Assembly (NCBI RefSeq): GCF_033845285.1
Contig: NZ_JAWXCX010000001.1
Location: 2,061,495 to 2,125,494 of the forward strand
Origin: Marinococcus sp. PL1-022
GTDB taxonomy: Bacteria; Bacillota; Bacilli; Bacillales; Marinococcaceae
DNA length: 64,000 bases
Reading direction: 5' to 3'
Positions 26,159-37,508 of this stretch are shown here, one piece after another. The translations under genes were made by a program, and so were the position numbers. The notes below the pieces were generated by a model. It saw only the letters and a program-made list of their open reading frames with translations, searched no databases and was not told the origin of the DNA. Numbering within the stretch: position 1 is the first letter of the stretch; the number at the start of each line of letters is the position of its first letter.

Positions 26159-27304
26159 TTATACTCGTTCCGGGGAGGTTTTATCCAATGCTTTTGTGAC
26201 CTCTTCAAGCACTTCTGCCTCTTCTTCTCTACTGTTAGCAGTATGCAGAGCCTCTATCCCTTCCTGCGTGGGCATTTCTCCCAGAGCCCAGGCACAGGCA
26301 CCGCGAATGACCGGCCGCGGATCGTCGCGCAGCAGCTGTATGATCGTTGGAATCGCGGATTTTTCTTTCATATGGCCGAGGGCAATCAGCGCATTACGCT
26401 GAATTGGCTTTTTTCCTCTCCAGGAGCCAGCAATATACCCGAATTTTTCCTTGAACTCTCTGTTGGAAATGGTTAATAACGGTTCGAGCAGTGGCTTAAC
26501 TACCTCCGGCTCGGGTTCAAACTCTGGATGATTATGAAAATCCACGCCCTTGTTTTCCGGACACACCTGCTGACAGGTATCACAACCGTATAGTCTATTA
26601 CCAAGCTTATGACGGTAGCGCTCCGGCAGAGCCTCCTTCGTCTGCGTCAAATAAGCAATACACTTTTTCGCGTCAAGCTGTCCCCCCTGAATCAAAGCAT
26701 CCGTTGGGCATAAATCCACACAGCGGTTGCACGTGCCGCATTGATCCATCAGCGGCGTATCCTCCGGCAGGTAAAGTGTTGTAATCATTTCGCCTAAGTA
26801 TACATACGAACCGAACTCCGGAGTAATAATGGCGCAGTTTTTTCCGCTCCATCCAATGCCGGCCCGCTCCGCGACCGCCCGGTCCGATAATTCACCGGTA
26901 TCAACCATGGATTTGCACTCAGCCCCGGGCACCGTTTCTTGTATAAAGGCCTCCAGCTGGTTTAATTTATCCCGGAGCACATCATGGTAATCCTTTCCCC
27001 AGGAGGCCCTGCAAAACTGGCCTCTGCGTGCTCCCGGGCGATTTTTTGGCGCATCCGGAAGCTTTGTTGGATATGCGAGAGCGATAGAGATAATCGTTGT
27101 TGCTTCCGTCAGCAGCAGCTCGGGATGGGTTCTTTTTTCAATATCGTCTTCTTCAAAGCCGGATTGGTAGTTCAGCCGCTGCTGTTCTTTCAGCCTCGCT
27201 TTTAAAGTCACAAAAGGAGAGGCGGAGGCAAAGCCTACTTTATCGATACCGATAGACTCCGCAAACACCTGAATCTCCTCTTTTAATTCTTCTGCCGTTC
27301 GCAT
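26159..27304 (-). CDS. queG: Epoxyqueuosine reductase QueG
   Basis: A cobalamin and Fe-S enzyme that makes the last step of queuosine formation at the wobble base of GUN-anticodon tRNAs (Asp, Asn, His, Tyr). The 381-residue protein has an N-terminal DUF1730 domain with the catalytic-type Asp in MVDTGELSDR near 135. The two 4Fe-4S motifs use Cys189, 192, 195, 199 and Cys215, 241, 244, 248. A C-terminal HEAT-repeat domain follows (IRGACAWALGEM). The start is ATG at 27302-27304 after AAAGGAGG. The four substrate tRNAs are all present in the tRNA array here. Confidence 0.93.
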   Translation of the reverse strand: MRTAEELKEEIQVFAESIGIDKVGFASASPFVTLKARLKEQQRLNYQSGFEEDDIEKRTHPELLLTEATTIISIALAYPTKLPDAPKNRPGARRGQFCRASWGKDYHDVLRDKLNQLEAFIQETVPGAECKSMVDTGELSDRAVAERAGIGWSGKNCAIITPEFGSYVYLGEMITTLYLPEDTPLMDQCGTCNRCVDLCPTDALIQGGQLDAKKCIAYLTQTKEALPERYRHKLGNRLYGCDTCQQVCPENKGVDFHNHPEFEPEPEVVKPLLEPLLTISNREFKEKFGYIAGSWRGKKPIQRNALIALGHMKEKSAIPTIIQLLRDDPRPVIRGACAWALGEMPTQEGIEALHTANSREEEAEVLEEVTKALDKTSPERV

Positions 27305-27389
27305 GGACGGCCCTCCTTTATAAATCATTTCGCCGGAGTCTGTAAAAGTGATATGATACATTATGAGCTAGACACAAAGGGGGATATAT

Positions 27390-28091
27390 ATGCTCAAAGA
27401 CATTTCTATTTCTTCTGCTGTTTTTAAAATTATTCCTTCTTTTCAATGCGGCGTCAACATCTACCGTGACATCGTTATTGATGACTCCCCGGGAATGCTC
27501 CGGGGGCGGATGGACTTCTTTCATAAACAAATCCAGATGGATCTGCTTGACCAGTCTATCTATGACTATACAGGTGTTCGGCAGTGGCAACAAATATTAG
27601 AACACGCAGGGCTTATTGACCGGTCTCTTCCGCCTCTTCATGAGCAGCTGTACAAAAACTTACAGGCAGATAATATCCCGCCTTCTGAGCACTCCGGTGA
27701 AGACCTTATTCATTTTTTTAATCTGCAGTATGAAACTCCGGTTATATTGATCGATGCAGATACTGTTTTCGATTATGTAAAAATCGGCTTCGGTGTGGAG
27801 CAGGATCAGCTTCAGATTACTGAAAATCATCTCCACCCGATGTACGGACAAATTATAGCCAAGGATCGCAAGAAAACATTGGCCTCATTAAGCGGGCCAG
27901 GCCTGTACAGCCGAACCAGCCGTTCGACTACTACAGCAATACAATTAACCTTTATGCGGCCACAGCTTTCCAAAGAGTCAGCTGCTGAACTTACTGAGGC
28001 GGTTGGAAACATGTTTACACAAATACACGGCGGCACCTCCGAAAGCCGTCTTCTGCGCGCAGCTTCCCCTGTCTGGGAGCTCTCCTTATGA
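27390..28091 (+). CDS. Stand-alone B3/B4 domain protein
   Basis: The 233-residue protein resembles the B3/B4 (tRNA-binding/editing) domain of phenylalanyl-tRNA synthetase beta chains, without any other synthetase domain. Visible segments are LRGRMDFFHKQIQ, HFFNLQYETPVILIDADTV near 110-128 and SGPGLYSRTSRSTTTAIQL near 171-189. Such free-standing proteins are common in Bacillota and may edit or bind aminoacyl-tRNA, but no function is established. It has the good RBS GGGGGATAT and its own terminator, and is divergent from queG. Confidence 0.75.
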   Translation: MLKDISISSAVFKIIPSFQCGVNIYRDIVIDDSPGMLRGRMDFFHKQIQMDLLDQSIYDYTGVRQWQQILEHAGLIDRSLPPLHEQLYKNLQADNIPPSEHSGEDLIHFFNLQYETPVILIDADTVFDYVKIGFGVEQDQLQITENHLHPMYGQIIAKDRKKTLASLSGPGLYSRTSRSTTTAIQLTFMRPQLSKESAAELTEAVGNMFTQIHGGTSESRLLRAASPVWELSL

Positions 28092-28095
28092 CTAT

Positions 28096-28136
28096 AAAAA
28101 AAGTCTCTCCTTTTTTGAAAAGGAAAGACTTTTTCT
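28096..28136 (+). terminator. Terminator after the B3/B4 gene
   Basis: AAAAAGTCTCTCCTTTT and AAGGAAAGACTTTTT form a long stem followed by T-rich sequence. Confidence 0.85.
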
Positions 28137-28177
28137 TTATGCACAGCTTCAGCATTTAAAATTAAACATAACTTGAA

Positions 28178-28198
28178 TTGTAATATTAAGTGCAACAC
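28178..28198 (+). repeat. IS30 left terminal inverted repeat
   Basis: The inner half TAAGTGCAACAC matches the right end (TTAAGCGCAACAC on the complement) with one change. The outer half is less conserved. Confidence 0.85.
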
Positions 28199-28218
28199 GT
28201 AAAAAAATAAAAAACACC

Positions 28219-28277
28219 CATGGTATCCCAGTGTAAAATGAAAGTACCACCAAACACTCACACGGAGGGATACCATG
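28219..28277 (+). promoter_or_regulatory. 11-bp inverted repeat covering the transposase RBS and start codon
   Basis: CATGGTATCCC at 28219-28229 is perfectly complementary to GGGATACCATG at 28267-28277, which holds part of the RBS (GGAGGGA) and the ATG. Transcripts entering from outside would fold and hide the start. Confidence 0.8.
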
Positions 28278-29219
28278 AGCTACTCTCATCTTACCATGAT
28301 CGAACGAGGACAACTAGAGGCTCTGACGAGCCTCCACTGGTCGATCCGGCGAATTGCGGCTTTTCTGGGCCGGCATCCATCGACCATTTCCCGGGAACGC
28401 CGGCGCCAGGCATCCTCCGATACGTATCAGGCCGCTCAGGCGCAGAAAGCCTATCATCAACGGCGGAAGGCCTGCGGGCGAAAAGGCAAAGCGACGCCCG
28501 AGCTGCTTCAAGCCATTACCCATCATCTCCATGCCACCTGGTCGCCCGAACAAATTGCCCGGTACGCCCCGGGGGTTACGGTGGGATGCGGGACGATCTA
28601 TCGATGGCTGTACCAGGGGTTATTGGCGAAGGGAGACCTGCGCTGCCTTCGCCAGAAGGGCAAACGGAAGAAAGTGCGGGAAAGCCGTGGCCGTTTCACG
28701 GTCGGCCGGCGCATCGAGGAACGCCCTGCCGTGGTCGAGACCCGACAAACCTTTGGCCACTGGGAAATGGATACCATTGTTTCATCGCGTGGAAAAAGCA
28801 AGGGCTGCCTGGTGACGCTCACCGAACGCAAAAGCCGGTACCTGTTAGCTGTTCCCATGCCGGACCGGCGGTCCGGAACCGTAGCCACTGCCGTGGAAAC
28901 ACTGATGGACCAGTATCCTCGTGGTGTCTTTGAAAGCATAACGGTGGACCGGGGCAAAGAATTCGCCTGCTTTCCCGCCCTCGAAGCCCGGAGCGTGCCC
29001 GTCTATTTCGCCGACCCCTATGCCGCCTGGCAGCGGGGAACCAATGAAAATACCAACGGCCTTCTCCGGGAATTTTTCCCGAAGGGCATGGATTTAGCTC
29101 GCCTCAGCCAGCAGGAAGTGGACTACGTCATCGGACTGATTCATCGCCGCCCCAGAAATTGTCTACATGGGAATACCACGGAAAATGTGTTTCATGAAGA
29201 AGTGTTGCGCTTAAATTGA
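28275..29219 (+). CDS. IS30-family transposase
   Basis: A 314-residue DDE transposase. The N-terminal helix-turn-helix (LTMIERGQLEAL, SIRRIAAFLGRHPSTISRE near 23-41) binds the element ends. The catalytic core has Asp166 (GHWEMDTIV), Asp225 (ITVDRGKEF) and Glu258 (RGTNENTNGLLREFF), with 33 residues between the second Asp and Glu, as expected for IS30. The frame is complete and undamaged, so the element may be active. The start codon is enclosed in an inverted repeat with the RBS. Confidence 0.95.
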   Translation: MSYSHLTMIERGQLEALTSLHWSIRRIAAFLGRHPSTISRERRRQASSDTYQAAQAQKAYHQRRKACGRKGKATPELLQAITHHLHATWSPEQIARYAPGVTVGCGTIYRWLYQGLLAKGDLRCLRQKGKRKKVRESRGRFTVGRRIEERPAVVETRQTFGHWEMDTIVSSRGKSKGCLVTLTERKSRYLLAVPMPDRRSGTVATAVETLMDQYPRGVFESITVDRGKEFACFPALEARSVPVYFADPYAAWQRGTNENTNGLLREFFPKGMDLARLSQQEVDYVIGLIHRRPRNCLHGNTTENVFHEEVLRLN

Positions 29220-29222
29220 CAA
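29202..29222 (+). repeat. IS30 right terminal inverted repeat
   Basis: GTGTTGCGCTTAAATTGACAA overlaps the end of the transposase gene (stop at 29217-29219) and is the imperfect complement of the left end. Confidence 0.85.
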
Positions 29223-29229
29223 TCTAAGA

Positions 29230-29258
29230 TAAAAATAACGTTTCCCATTAGAAACGTC
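29230..29258 (-). terminator. Terminator of the rRNA-tRNA operon
   Basis: On the minus strand ACGTTTC...GAAACGT forms a 7-bp stem, then T5, 17 bases after the last tRNA. The IS30 element begins just beyond. Confidence 0.75.
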
Positions 29259-29274
29259 TTCCTGGCTCGTTAAA

Positions 29275-29360
29275 TGGTAGCGAAGGTGGGACTCGAACCC
29301 ACACGTCCAGAGGACACTTGATTTTGAGTCAAGCGCGTCTACCGGTTCCGCCACTTCGCC
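29275..29360 (-). tRNA. tRNA-Leu (anticodon CAA)
   Basis: Cloverleaf of 86 bases with a long variable arm and encoded CCA; the anticodon loop is CTCAAAA. It is the last gene of the array. Confidence 0.95.
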
Positions 29361-29374
29361 GTTCAACTAAAAAA

Positions 29375-29464
29375 TGGTACCGAGGGCCGGACTCGAACCG
29401 GCACGGTTGATGACCAACCGCAGGATTTTAAGTCCTGTGTGTCTACCAATTCCACCACCCCGGC
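29375..29464 (-). tRNA. tRNA-Leu (anticodon TAA)
   Basis: 90 bases with a long variable arm and encoded CCA; the anticodon loop is CTTAAAA. Confidence 0.95.
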
Positions 29465-29487
29465 AGGCGTTTGCTTCTCTTTAATAA

Positions 29488-29562
29488 TGGAGGCGGTACC
29501 CGGATTCGAACCGGGGGATAAGGGTTTTGCAGACCCGTGCCTTACCACTTGGCTATACCGCC
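29488..29562 (-). tRNA. tRNA-Cys (anticodon GCA)
   Basis: 75 bases, acceptor GGCGGTA/TACCGCC, loop CTGCAAA, encoded CCA. Confidence 0.95.
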
Positions 29563-29596
29563 ATTCCAGAGAATGGCTCAATGCTTATGTTGATAA

Positions 29597-29671
29597 TGGA
29601 GCGGAAGACGGGATTCGAACCCGCGACCCCCACCTTGGCAAGGTGATGTTCTACCACTGAACTACTTCCGC
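29597..29671 (-). tRNA. tRNA-Gly (anticodon GCC)
   Basis: 75 bases, acceptor GCGGAAG/CTTCCGC, loop TTGCCAA, encoded CCA. Confidence 0.95.
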
Positions 29672-29674
29672 AAT

Positions 29675-29749
29675 TGGCTGGGCTAGCTGGATTCGAACCA
29701 GCGCATCACGGGACCAAAACCCGATGCCTTACCGCTTGGCTATAGCCCA
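29675..29749 (-). tRNA. tRNA-Gln (anticodon TTG)
   Basis: 75 bases, acceptor TGGGCTA/TAGCCCA, loop TTTTGGT, encoded CCA. Confidence 0.95.
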
Positions 29750-29759
29750 TTATCCAATA

Positions 29760-29836
29760 TGGGGCGATTGGTGGGAATTGAACCCACGCATGCCGGAACC
29801 ACAATCCGGTGCGTTAACCACTTCGCCACAACCGCC
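29760..29836 (-). tRNA. tRNA-His (anticodon GTG)
   Basis: 77 bases including the extra G at position -1 paired with C73, as expected for tRNA-His. The anticodon is GTG and CCA is encoded. Confidence 0.95.
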
Positions 29837-29859
29837 ATATGAACATAACACATTAAAAA

Positions 29860-29933
29860 TGGCAGGGGTAGTAGGAATCGAACCCACATTGGCGGTTTTG
29901 GAGACCGCTGTTTTGCCATTAAACTATACCCCT
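29860..29933 (-). tRNA. tRNA-Trp (anticodon CCA)
   Basis: 74 bases, acceptor AGGGGTA/TACCCCT, loop CTCCAAA, encoded CCA. Confidence 0.95.
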
Positions 29934-29940
29934 GTATAAG

Positions 29941-30025
29941 TGGTGGAGGGGGACGGATTCGAACCGCCGAACCCGAAGGAGCGGATTTACAGTCCGCCGC
30001 GTTTGGCCAACTTCGCTACCCCTCC
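29941..30025 (-). tRNA. tRNA-Tyr (anticodon GTA)
   Basis: 85 bases with a long variable arm, acceptor GGAGGGG/CCCCTCC, loop CTGTAAA, encoded CCA. Confidence 0.95.
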
Positions 30026-30030
30026 ACATA

Positions 30031-30106
<76 letters not shown>

Positions 30107-30116
30107 GTTTTTTAAA

Positions 30117-30192
30117 TGGTGGCTCGAGACGGAATCGAACCGCCGACACGAGGATTTTCAGTCCACTGCTCTACCGACTGAGCTATCGAGCC
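30117..30192 (-). tRNA. tRNA-Phe (anticodon GAA)
   Basis: 76 bases, acceptor GGCTCGA/TCGAGCC, loop CTGAAAA, encoded CCA. It is the first tRNA after the internal promoter. Confidence 0.95.
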
Positions 30193-30238
30193 ATATTGAG
30201 TAATTAATTTCGAGTGACATGTTTACGACTCGAATGAA

Positions 30239-30266
30239 ATTATACCTTATTCATTTTGTTTGTCAA
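30239..30266 (-). promoter_or_regulatory. Consensus sigma-A promoter inside the tRNA array
   Basis: On the minus strand, TTGACA (30261-30266) and TATAAT (30239-30244) are both perfect, spaced 16 bases. They lie in the 91-base Asp-Phe spacer, about 47 bases upstream of tRNA-Phe. Confidence 0.85.
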
Positions 30267-30283
30267 TATGAATAAAGGTAAAA

Positions 30284-30359
30284 TGGCGGGCCTGACGGGA
30301 TTTGAACCCGCGATCTCCTGCGTGACAGGCAGGCATGTTAACCGCTACACCACAGGCCC
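30284..30359 (-). tRNA. tRNA-Asp (anticodon GTC)
   Basis: 76 bases, acceptor GGGCCTG/CAGGCCC, loop CTGTCAC, encoded CCA. Confidence 0.95.
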
Positions 30360-30362
30360 TAT

Positions 30363-30439
<77 letters not shown>

Positions 30440-30451
30440 ATATAAAATATA

Positions 30452-30527
30452 TGGTGGAGGATGACAGGATCGAACTGCCGACCCCCTGCTTGTAAGGCAG
30501 GTGCTCTCCCAGCTGAGCTAATCCTCC
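30452..30527 (-). tRNA. tRNA-Val (anticodon TAC)
   Basis: 76 bases, acceptor GGAGGAT/ATCCTCC, loop CTTACAA, encoded CCA. Confidence 0.95.
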
Positions 30528-30531
30528 ATGT

Positions 30532-30606
30532 TGGTGACCCGTACGGGATTCGAACCCGTGTTACCGCCGTGAAAGGGCGGTGTCTTAACCACTTGACCAA
30601 CGGGCC
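30532..30606 (-). tRNA. tRNA-Glu (anticodon TTC)
   Basis: 75 bases, acceptor GGCCCGT/ACGGGTC, loop CTTTCAC, encoded CCA. Confidence 0.95.
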
Positions 30607-30623
30607 TTTGAAATAAATATGTA

Positions 30624-30714
30624 TGGCGGAGAGCGAGGGATTCGAACCCTCGAGACGGGAATGCCGCCTACACGATTTCCAATCGTGCTCCTTCGGCCAC
30701 TCGGACAGCTCTCC
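30624..30714 (-). tRNA. tRNA-Ser (anticodon GGA)
   Basis: 91 bases with a long variable arm, acceptor GGAGAGC/GCTCTCC, loop TTGGAAA, encoded CCA. Confidence 0.95.
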
Positions 30715-30716
30715 AG

Positions 30717-30791
30717 TGGCTCCGCAGGCAGGATTCGAACCTGCGACCAATCGGTTAACAGCCGATTGCTCTACCACTGAGCTACTGCGGA
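30717..30791 (-). tRNA. tRNA-Asn (anticodon GTT)
   Basis: 75 bases, acceptor TCCGCAG/CTGCGGA, loop CTGTTAA, encoded CCA. It is the first tRNA after 5S, 13 bases away. Confidence 0.95.
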
Positions 30792-30804
30792 ATATAATAA
30801 AAAA

Positions 30805-30921
<117 letters not shown>

Positions 30922-30931
30922 CTGGCCCGTC

Positions 30932-30978
30932 GGGCCCTGACAACCAAATACCGAGACCGCAGCCACGGCCGCGTATCG
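30932..30978 (-). repeat. 3' half of the 23S processing stalk
   Basis: Two segments pair with the leader side of 23S: 30932-30958 with 33993-34020 (about 25 of 28 paired, one indel) and 30969-30978 with 33924-33933 (10 of 10). Such stalks bring the ends of pre-23S together for RNase III-type cleavage. Confidence 0.8.
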
Positions 30979-30987
30979 TGCTGTGCG

Positions 30988-33920
<2,933 letters not shown>

Positions 33921-34114
33921 ACTCGATACGCGGTCATTCTTCGACGCGGCCGCCGGCCGAAACAGCCGGCAGCCTTGTGTTGCTTGTGTGTTGGTCTCGG
34001 TATTCGGTTGTCAAGGTCCCACGTGCAAAAAACAAATAGAGAGATCGTGTCTCTCAAAAGGAAAGCCAAGCCAGGCCCCTGCCCGGTCCCTGCGGGACCG
34101 GGGTACTGCTCCAT
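33921..34114 (-). other. 16S-23S internal transcribed spacer without tRNA genes
   Basis: Spacer of about 194 bases. It carries the 5' half of the 23S stalk (33924-33933, 33993-34020) and the 3' half of the 16S stalk (34056-34079). No Ile or Ala tRNA is encoded; the tRNAs are all after 5S. Confidence 0.85.
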
Positions 34115-35688
<1,574 letters not shown>

Positions 35689-35739
35689 AAAGTTTGATGC
35701 TGTGGCATCCGAAATGCCCTAAATTTGGTTCTTTTCTTT

Positions 35740-35764
35740 GGGGCTCTGGCTTGTCTTTCCTTTT
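35740..35764 (-). repeat. 5' half of the 16S processing stalk
   Basis: GGGGCTCTGGCTTGTCTTTC and following bases pair with 34056-34079 downstream of 16S, about 22 of 24 positions. This is the expected leader side of the pre-16S stalk. Confidence 0.8.
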
Positions 35765-35771
35765 CAAAGAA
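35761..35771 (-). promoter_or_regulatory. boxA-like antitermination element in the rrn leader
   Basis: On the minus strand TTCTTTGAAAA, similar to rrn boxA (TGCTCTTTGAAAA), lies between the promoters and 16S. Confidence 0.6.
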
Positions 35772-35800
35772 CGATCTGCCGCTAAACAGCGACTTTTATA

Positions 35801-35829
35801 ATTTATCATTTTTGAATAATGAATGTCAA
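35801..35829 (-). promoter_or_regulatory. rrn promoter P2
   Basis: On the minus strand, TTGACA (35824-35829) and ATAAAT (35801-35806) are spaced 17 bases. Confidence 0.7.
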
Positions 35830-35894
35830 CAACTTTTTGAAGAAGTTTTAATTCGTTATTCTCTTTTTTGTCAGCCGTTTTGGCGACAATTAGT

Positions 35895-35923
35895 AATATA
35901 ACATCGGCCTATAAGACCGTCAA
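35895..35923 (-). promoter_or_regulatory. rrn promoter P1
   Basis: On the minus strand, TTGACG (35918-35923) and TATATT (35895-35900) are spaced 17 bases, about 94 bases upstream of P2. The region 35689-36029 has no gene and holds only these rrn control elements and the perR terminator. Confidence 0.7.
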
Positions 35924-35986
35924 CCACTTTTGCAAAATAATTTTAAATTAGTTTTTAAGAGAACTCTCTGCGTTTAAAAAGCATAC

Positions 35987-36022
35987 AAAAGCCTCCATCC
36001 ATTAAAAAGATGAAGGCTTTTA
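35987..36022 (-). terminator. Terminator downstream of perR
   Basis: AAAAGCCT(C)CATC pairs with GATGAAGGCTTTT. It lies between perR and the rrn promoters on the same strand. Confidence 0.8.
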
Positions 36023-36029
36023 AAACAGC

Positions 36030-36467
36030 TTACTGTTTGCTCATCTTTGTACATTCCGGACATGTTCCGTAAATCTCCAGCCGGTGATCTTCAATATCAA
36101 AGCCTGTCACATGTTCAGCTAACGTTTCTACTTCATCCAGGCCTGGATAGTGAAAGTCTACAATTTTCCCGCAATCATTACATATTACATGATAATGATC
36201 TGAAGTAACGCAGTCGAATCTGCTTGAGGAGTCTCCGTAGGTTAATTCTTTCACTATGCCAGCGTCTTTAAAAACCCGAAGATTATTGTAGACTGTGGCT
36301 ACACTCATGTTCGGAAAACGTTCTTCAAGAGATTTATAGATATCGTCAGCAGTCGGATGGCTCATTGAAGAGTGTAGAAACTCTAAAATAGCATGACGCT
36401 GCGGTGTCATCCGAACGTTCGTGCTTTTTAAGACACTTACTGCTTCCTGTAGGCTAGCGCTCGCCAT
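36030..36467 (-). CDS. perR: Peroxide-sensing repressor PerR
   Basis: A Fur-family repressor that senses H2O2 by metal-catalysed His oxidation and controls catalase, peroxiredoxin and iron genes. With ATG at 36465-36467 as start the protein is 145 residues. The B. subtilis regulatory-site residues fall at identical positions: His37, Asp85, His91, His93 and Asp104, with the zinc site Cys96, Cys99, Cys136 and Cys139. That agreement also supports this start over the ATG two codons upstream. A PerR box over its promoter suggests autorepression. Confidence 0.97.
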   Translation of the reverse strand: MASASLQEAVSVLKSTNVRMTPQRHAILEFLHSSMSHPTADDIYKSLEERFPNMSVATVYNNLRVFKDAGIVKELTYGDSSSRFDCVTSDHYHVICNDCGKIVDFHYPGLDEVETLAEHVTGFDIEDHRLEIYGTCPECTKMSKQ

Positions 36468-36504
36468 CGTCATGCACCTCTCTTCCTGTAAAACGATTCT
36501 TTAT

Positions 36505-36519
36505 TTGTAATTCTTATAA
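36505..36519 (-). promoter_or_regulatory. PerR box
   Basis: TTGTAATTCTTATAA matches the PerR consensus TTATAATNATTATAA at 12 of 14 fixed positions. It lies just downstream of the perR -10, where bound PerR would block transcription. Confidence 0.75.
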
Positions 36520-36522
36520 TCT

Positions 36523-36552
36523 ATTTTATCGGAACCCCCTGATCCTTGTCAA
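36523..36552 (-). promoter_or_regulatory. perR promoter
   Basis: On the minus strand, TTGACA (36547-36552) and TAAAAT (36523-36528) are spaced 18 bases. Confidence 0.75.
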
Positions 36553-36562
36553 TGAAAGGGGG

Positions 36563-36874
36563 TCAGTGATTCTCATCTGTTTCGGCTGATTGAAAAAAAG
36601 GAAGCATCGATACATCTAAAAGAAAAGAAGTAAACCTATTTGAATGCTCTGGCCGTTTTCCTCTGTGTTTTTCGTAAGCCAGACATATATCCTTTAAATC
36701 TGTTTTTAACTTCGATACTTCTTCCTCATTCACACCGAACATAAACGTCGTGTTTCCTTTTTTTAAAAAACCACCGCTGCCCGCAATCTCTGTCATGCGA
36801 TAGCCTTTGTCTTTCATTTCCATCTCTACCTGATCGGTATAAAAATTATCGATAATGCAAAGAAGCAGTTTCAT
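36563..36874 (-). CDS. DarA/YaaQ-family (cyclic-di-AMP receptor-like) PII-like protein
   Basis: The 103-residue protein begins MKLLLCIIDNFYTDQV and carries GSGGFLKKGNTTFMFGV near 32-48, the ligand-loop motif of the DarA (YaaQ, DUF970) family, whose members bind cyclic di-AMP as trimers. The C-terminal half differs from classical DarA: the usual GGATVFVLPVDAF end is replaced by SFLLDVSMLPFFQSAE. It is therefore probably a second family member, not the darA usually found near tmk/holB. It lies between bcp and perR on the same strand. Confidence 0.75.
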   Translation of the reverse strand: MKLLLCIIDNFYTDQVEMEMKDKGYRMTEIAGSGGFLKKGNTTFMFGVNEEEVSKLKTDLKDICLAYEKHRGKRPEHSNRFTSFLLDVSMLPFFQSAETDENH

Positions 36875-36889
36875 GTTTTCACCCGCCTG

Positions 36890-37399
36890 CTATTTTTTAG
36901 AAGATGACAGGAATTCATCAACATACCGGGATACTTCCCCAATATGATCCTTTACCTTCACTTCGTCCCATACTTTCTGCACGACTCCTTCTGTATCAAT
37001 AAAAAAGGTGGACCGTACAATGCCAAGGTACTCTTTACCGAAGTTTTTCTTCCATTTCCAAACTCCGTAGGCGTTAGCTGCTTCCTGTTCTTCGTCAGAC
37101 AGGAGCGGGAAGGAAAGCTCGTGTTTAGCAGTGAAGTTTTCGTGTTTTTTCATTGAATCAGGGCTGACCCCGAGTACTTTGACATTTTTATCATTCAACT
37201 CTGGCAGAGCGTCCCTGAAATCGCAGGCTTCAGTTGTACATCCGGGAGTGTTATCTTTCGGATAAAAATACAAAATCACGTTCTGTCCCTGATAATCACT
37301 TAAACGAATGTTTACGCCGGTAGTAGCGGGGAGTTCAAAATCAGGAGCTTGTTTACCTTCCAGATCTCCTGGGTTTACATTGCTTTCTTCTGTACTCAC
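36890..37399 (-). CDS. bcp: Thioredoxin-dependent peroxiredoxin, Bcp type
   Basis: Reduces H2O2 and organic hydroperoxides. The 169-residue AhpC/TSA-fold protein has FYPKDNTPGCTTEACDFRD with peroxidatic Cys54 and a second Cys59. KNFGKEYLGIVRSTFFID is typical of Bcp/YgaF. The start is GTG at 37397-37399 after GAGGTGATC; an upstream ATG (37426) places that RBS inside the gene and is rejected. In B. subtilis, ygaF also lies between gsaB and perR. Confidence 0.92.
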   Translation of the reverse strand: MSTEESNVNPGDLEGKQAPDFELPATTGVNIRLSDYQGQNVILYFYPKDNTPGCTTEACDFRDALPELNDKNVKVLGVSPDSMKKHENFTAKHELSFPLLSDEEQEAANAYGVWKWKKNFGKEYLGIVRSTFFIDTEGVVQKVWDEVKVKDHIGEVSRYVDEFLSSSKK

Positions 37400-37460
37400 A
37401 TTGATCACCTCAACACTTGTTTTCATCTTATGATATCATGGTTTTTGCTTCACTTCTCCA

Positions 37461-37469
37461 TGATACAAT
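37461..37469 (+). promoter_or_regulatory. gsaB promoter (extended -10)
   Basis: TGATACAAT, an extended -10, lies about 40 bases upstream of the gsaB ATG. Confidence 0.45.
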
Positions 37470-37508
37470 AGATAAGAAATAGTTGATAGTAAGGAGAGTC
37501 AGGAAAAT

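Larger units (their letters stand above)
28177..29223 (+). mobile_element. IS30-family insertion sequence
   Basis: About 1.05 kb, with one transposase gene and imperfect terminal inverted repeats of about 22 bp: left ATTGTAATATTAAGTGCAAC at 28177-28198, right complement at 29202-29223, about 18 of 22 matching. No target duplication is evident in the flanks. It sits between the B3/B4 gene terminator and the terminator of the tRNA array, so it disrupts no visible gene. The transposase is intact and looks richer in GC than its neighbours. Confidence 0.9.

Noticed and set aside
28220-28933. Alternative long plus-strand frame overlapping the IS30 transposase
   Set aside because: Considered as a programmed-frameshift partner, but the IS30 transposase is complete in one frame and no slippery site is needed.
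28170-29230. Target-site duplication of the IS30 element
   Set aside because: The bases flanking the two ends do not match. Either the duplication has decayed or the exact ends differ by a few bases.
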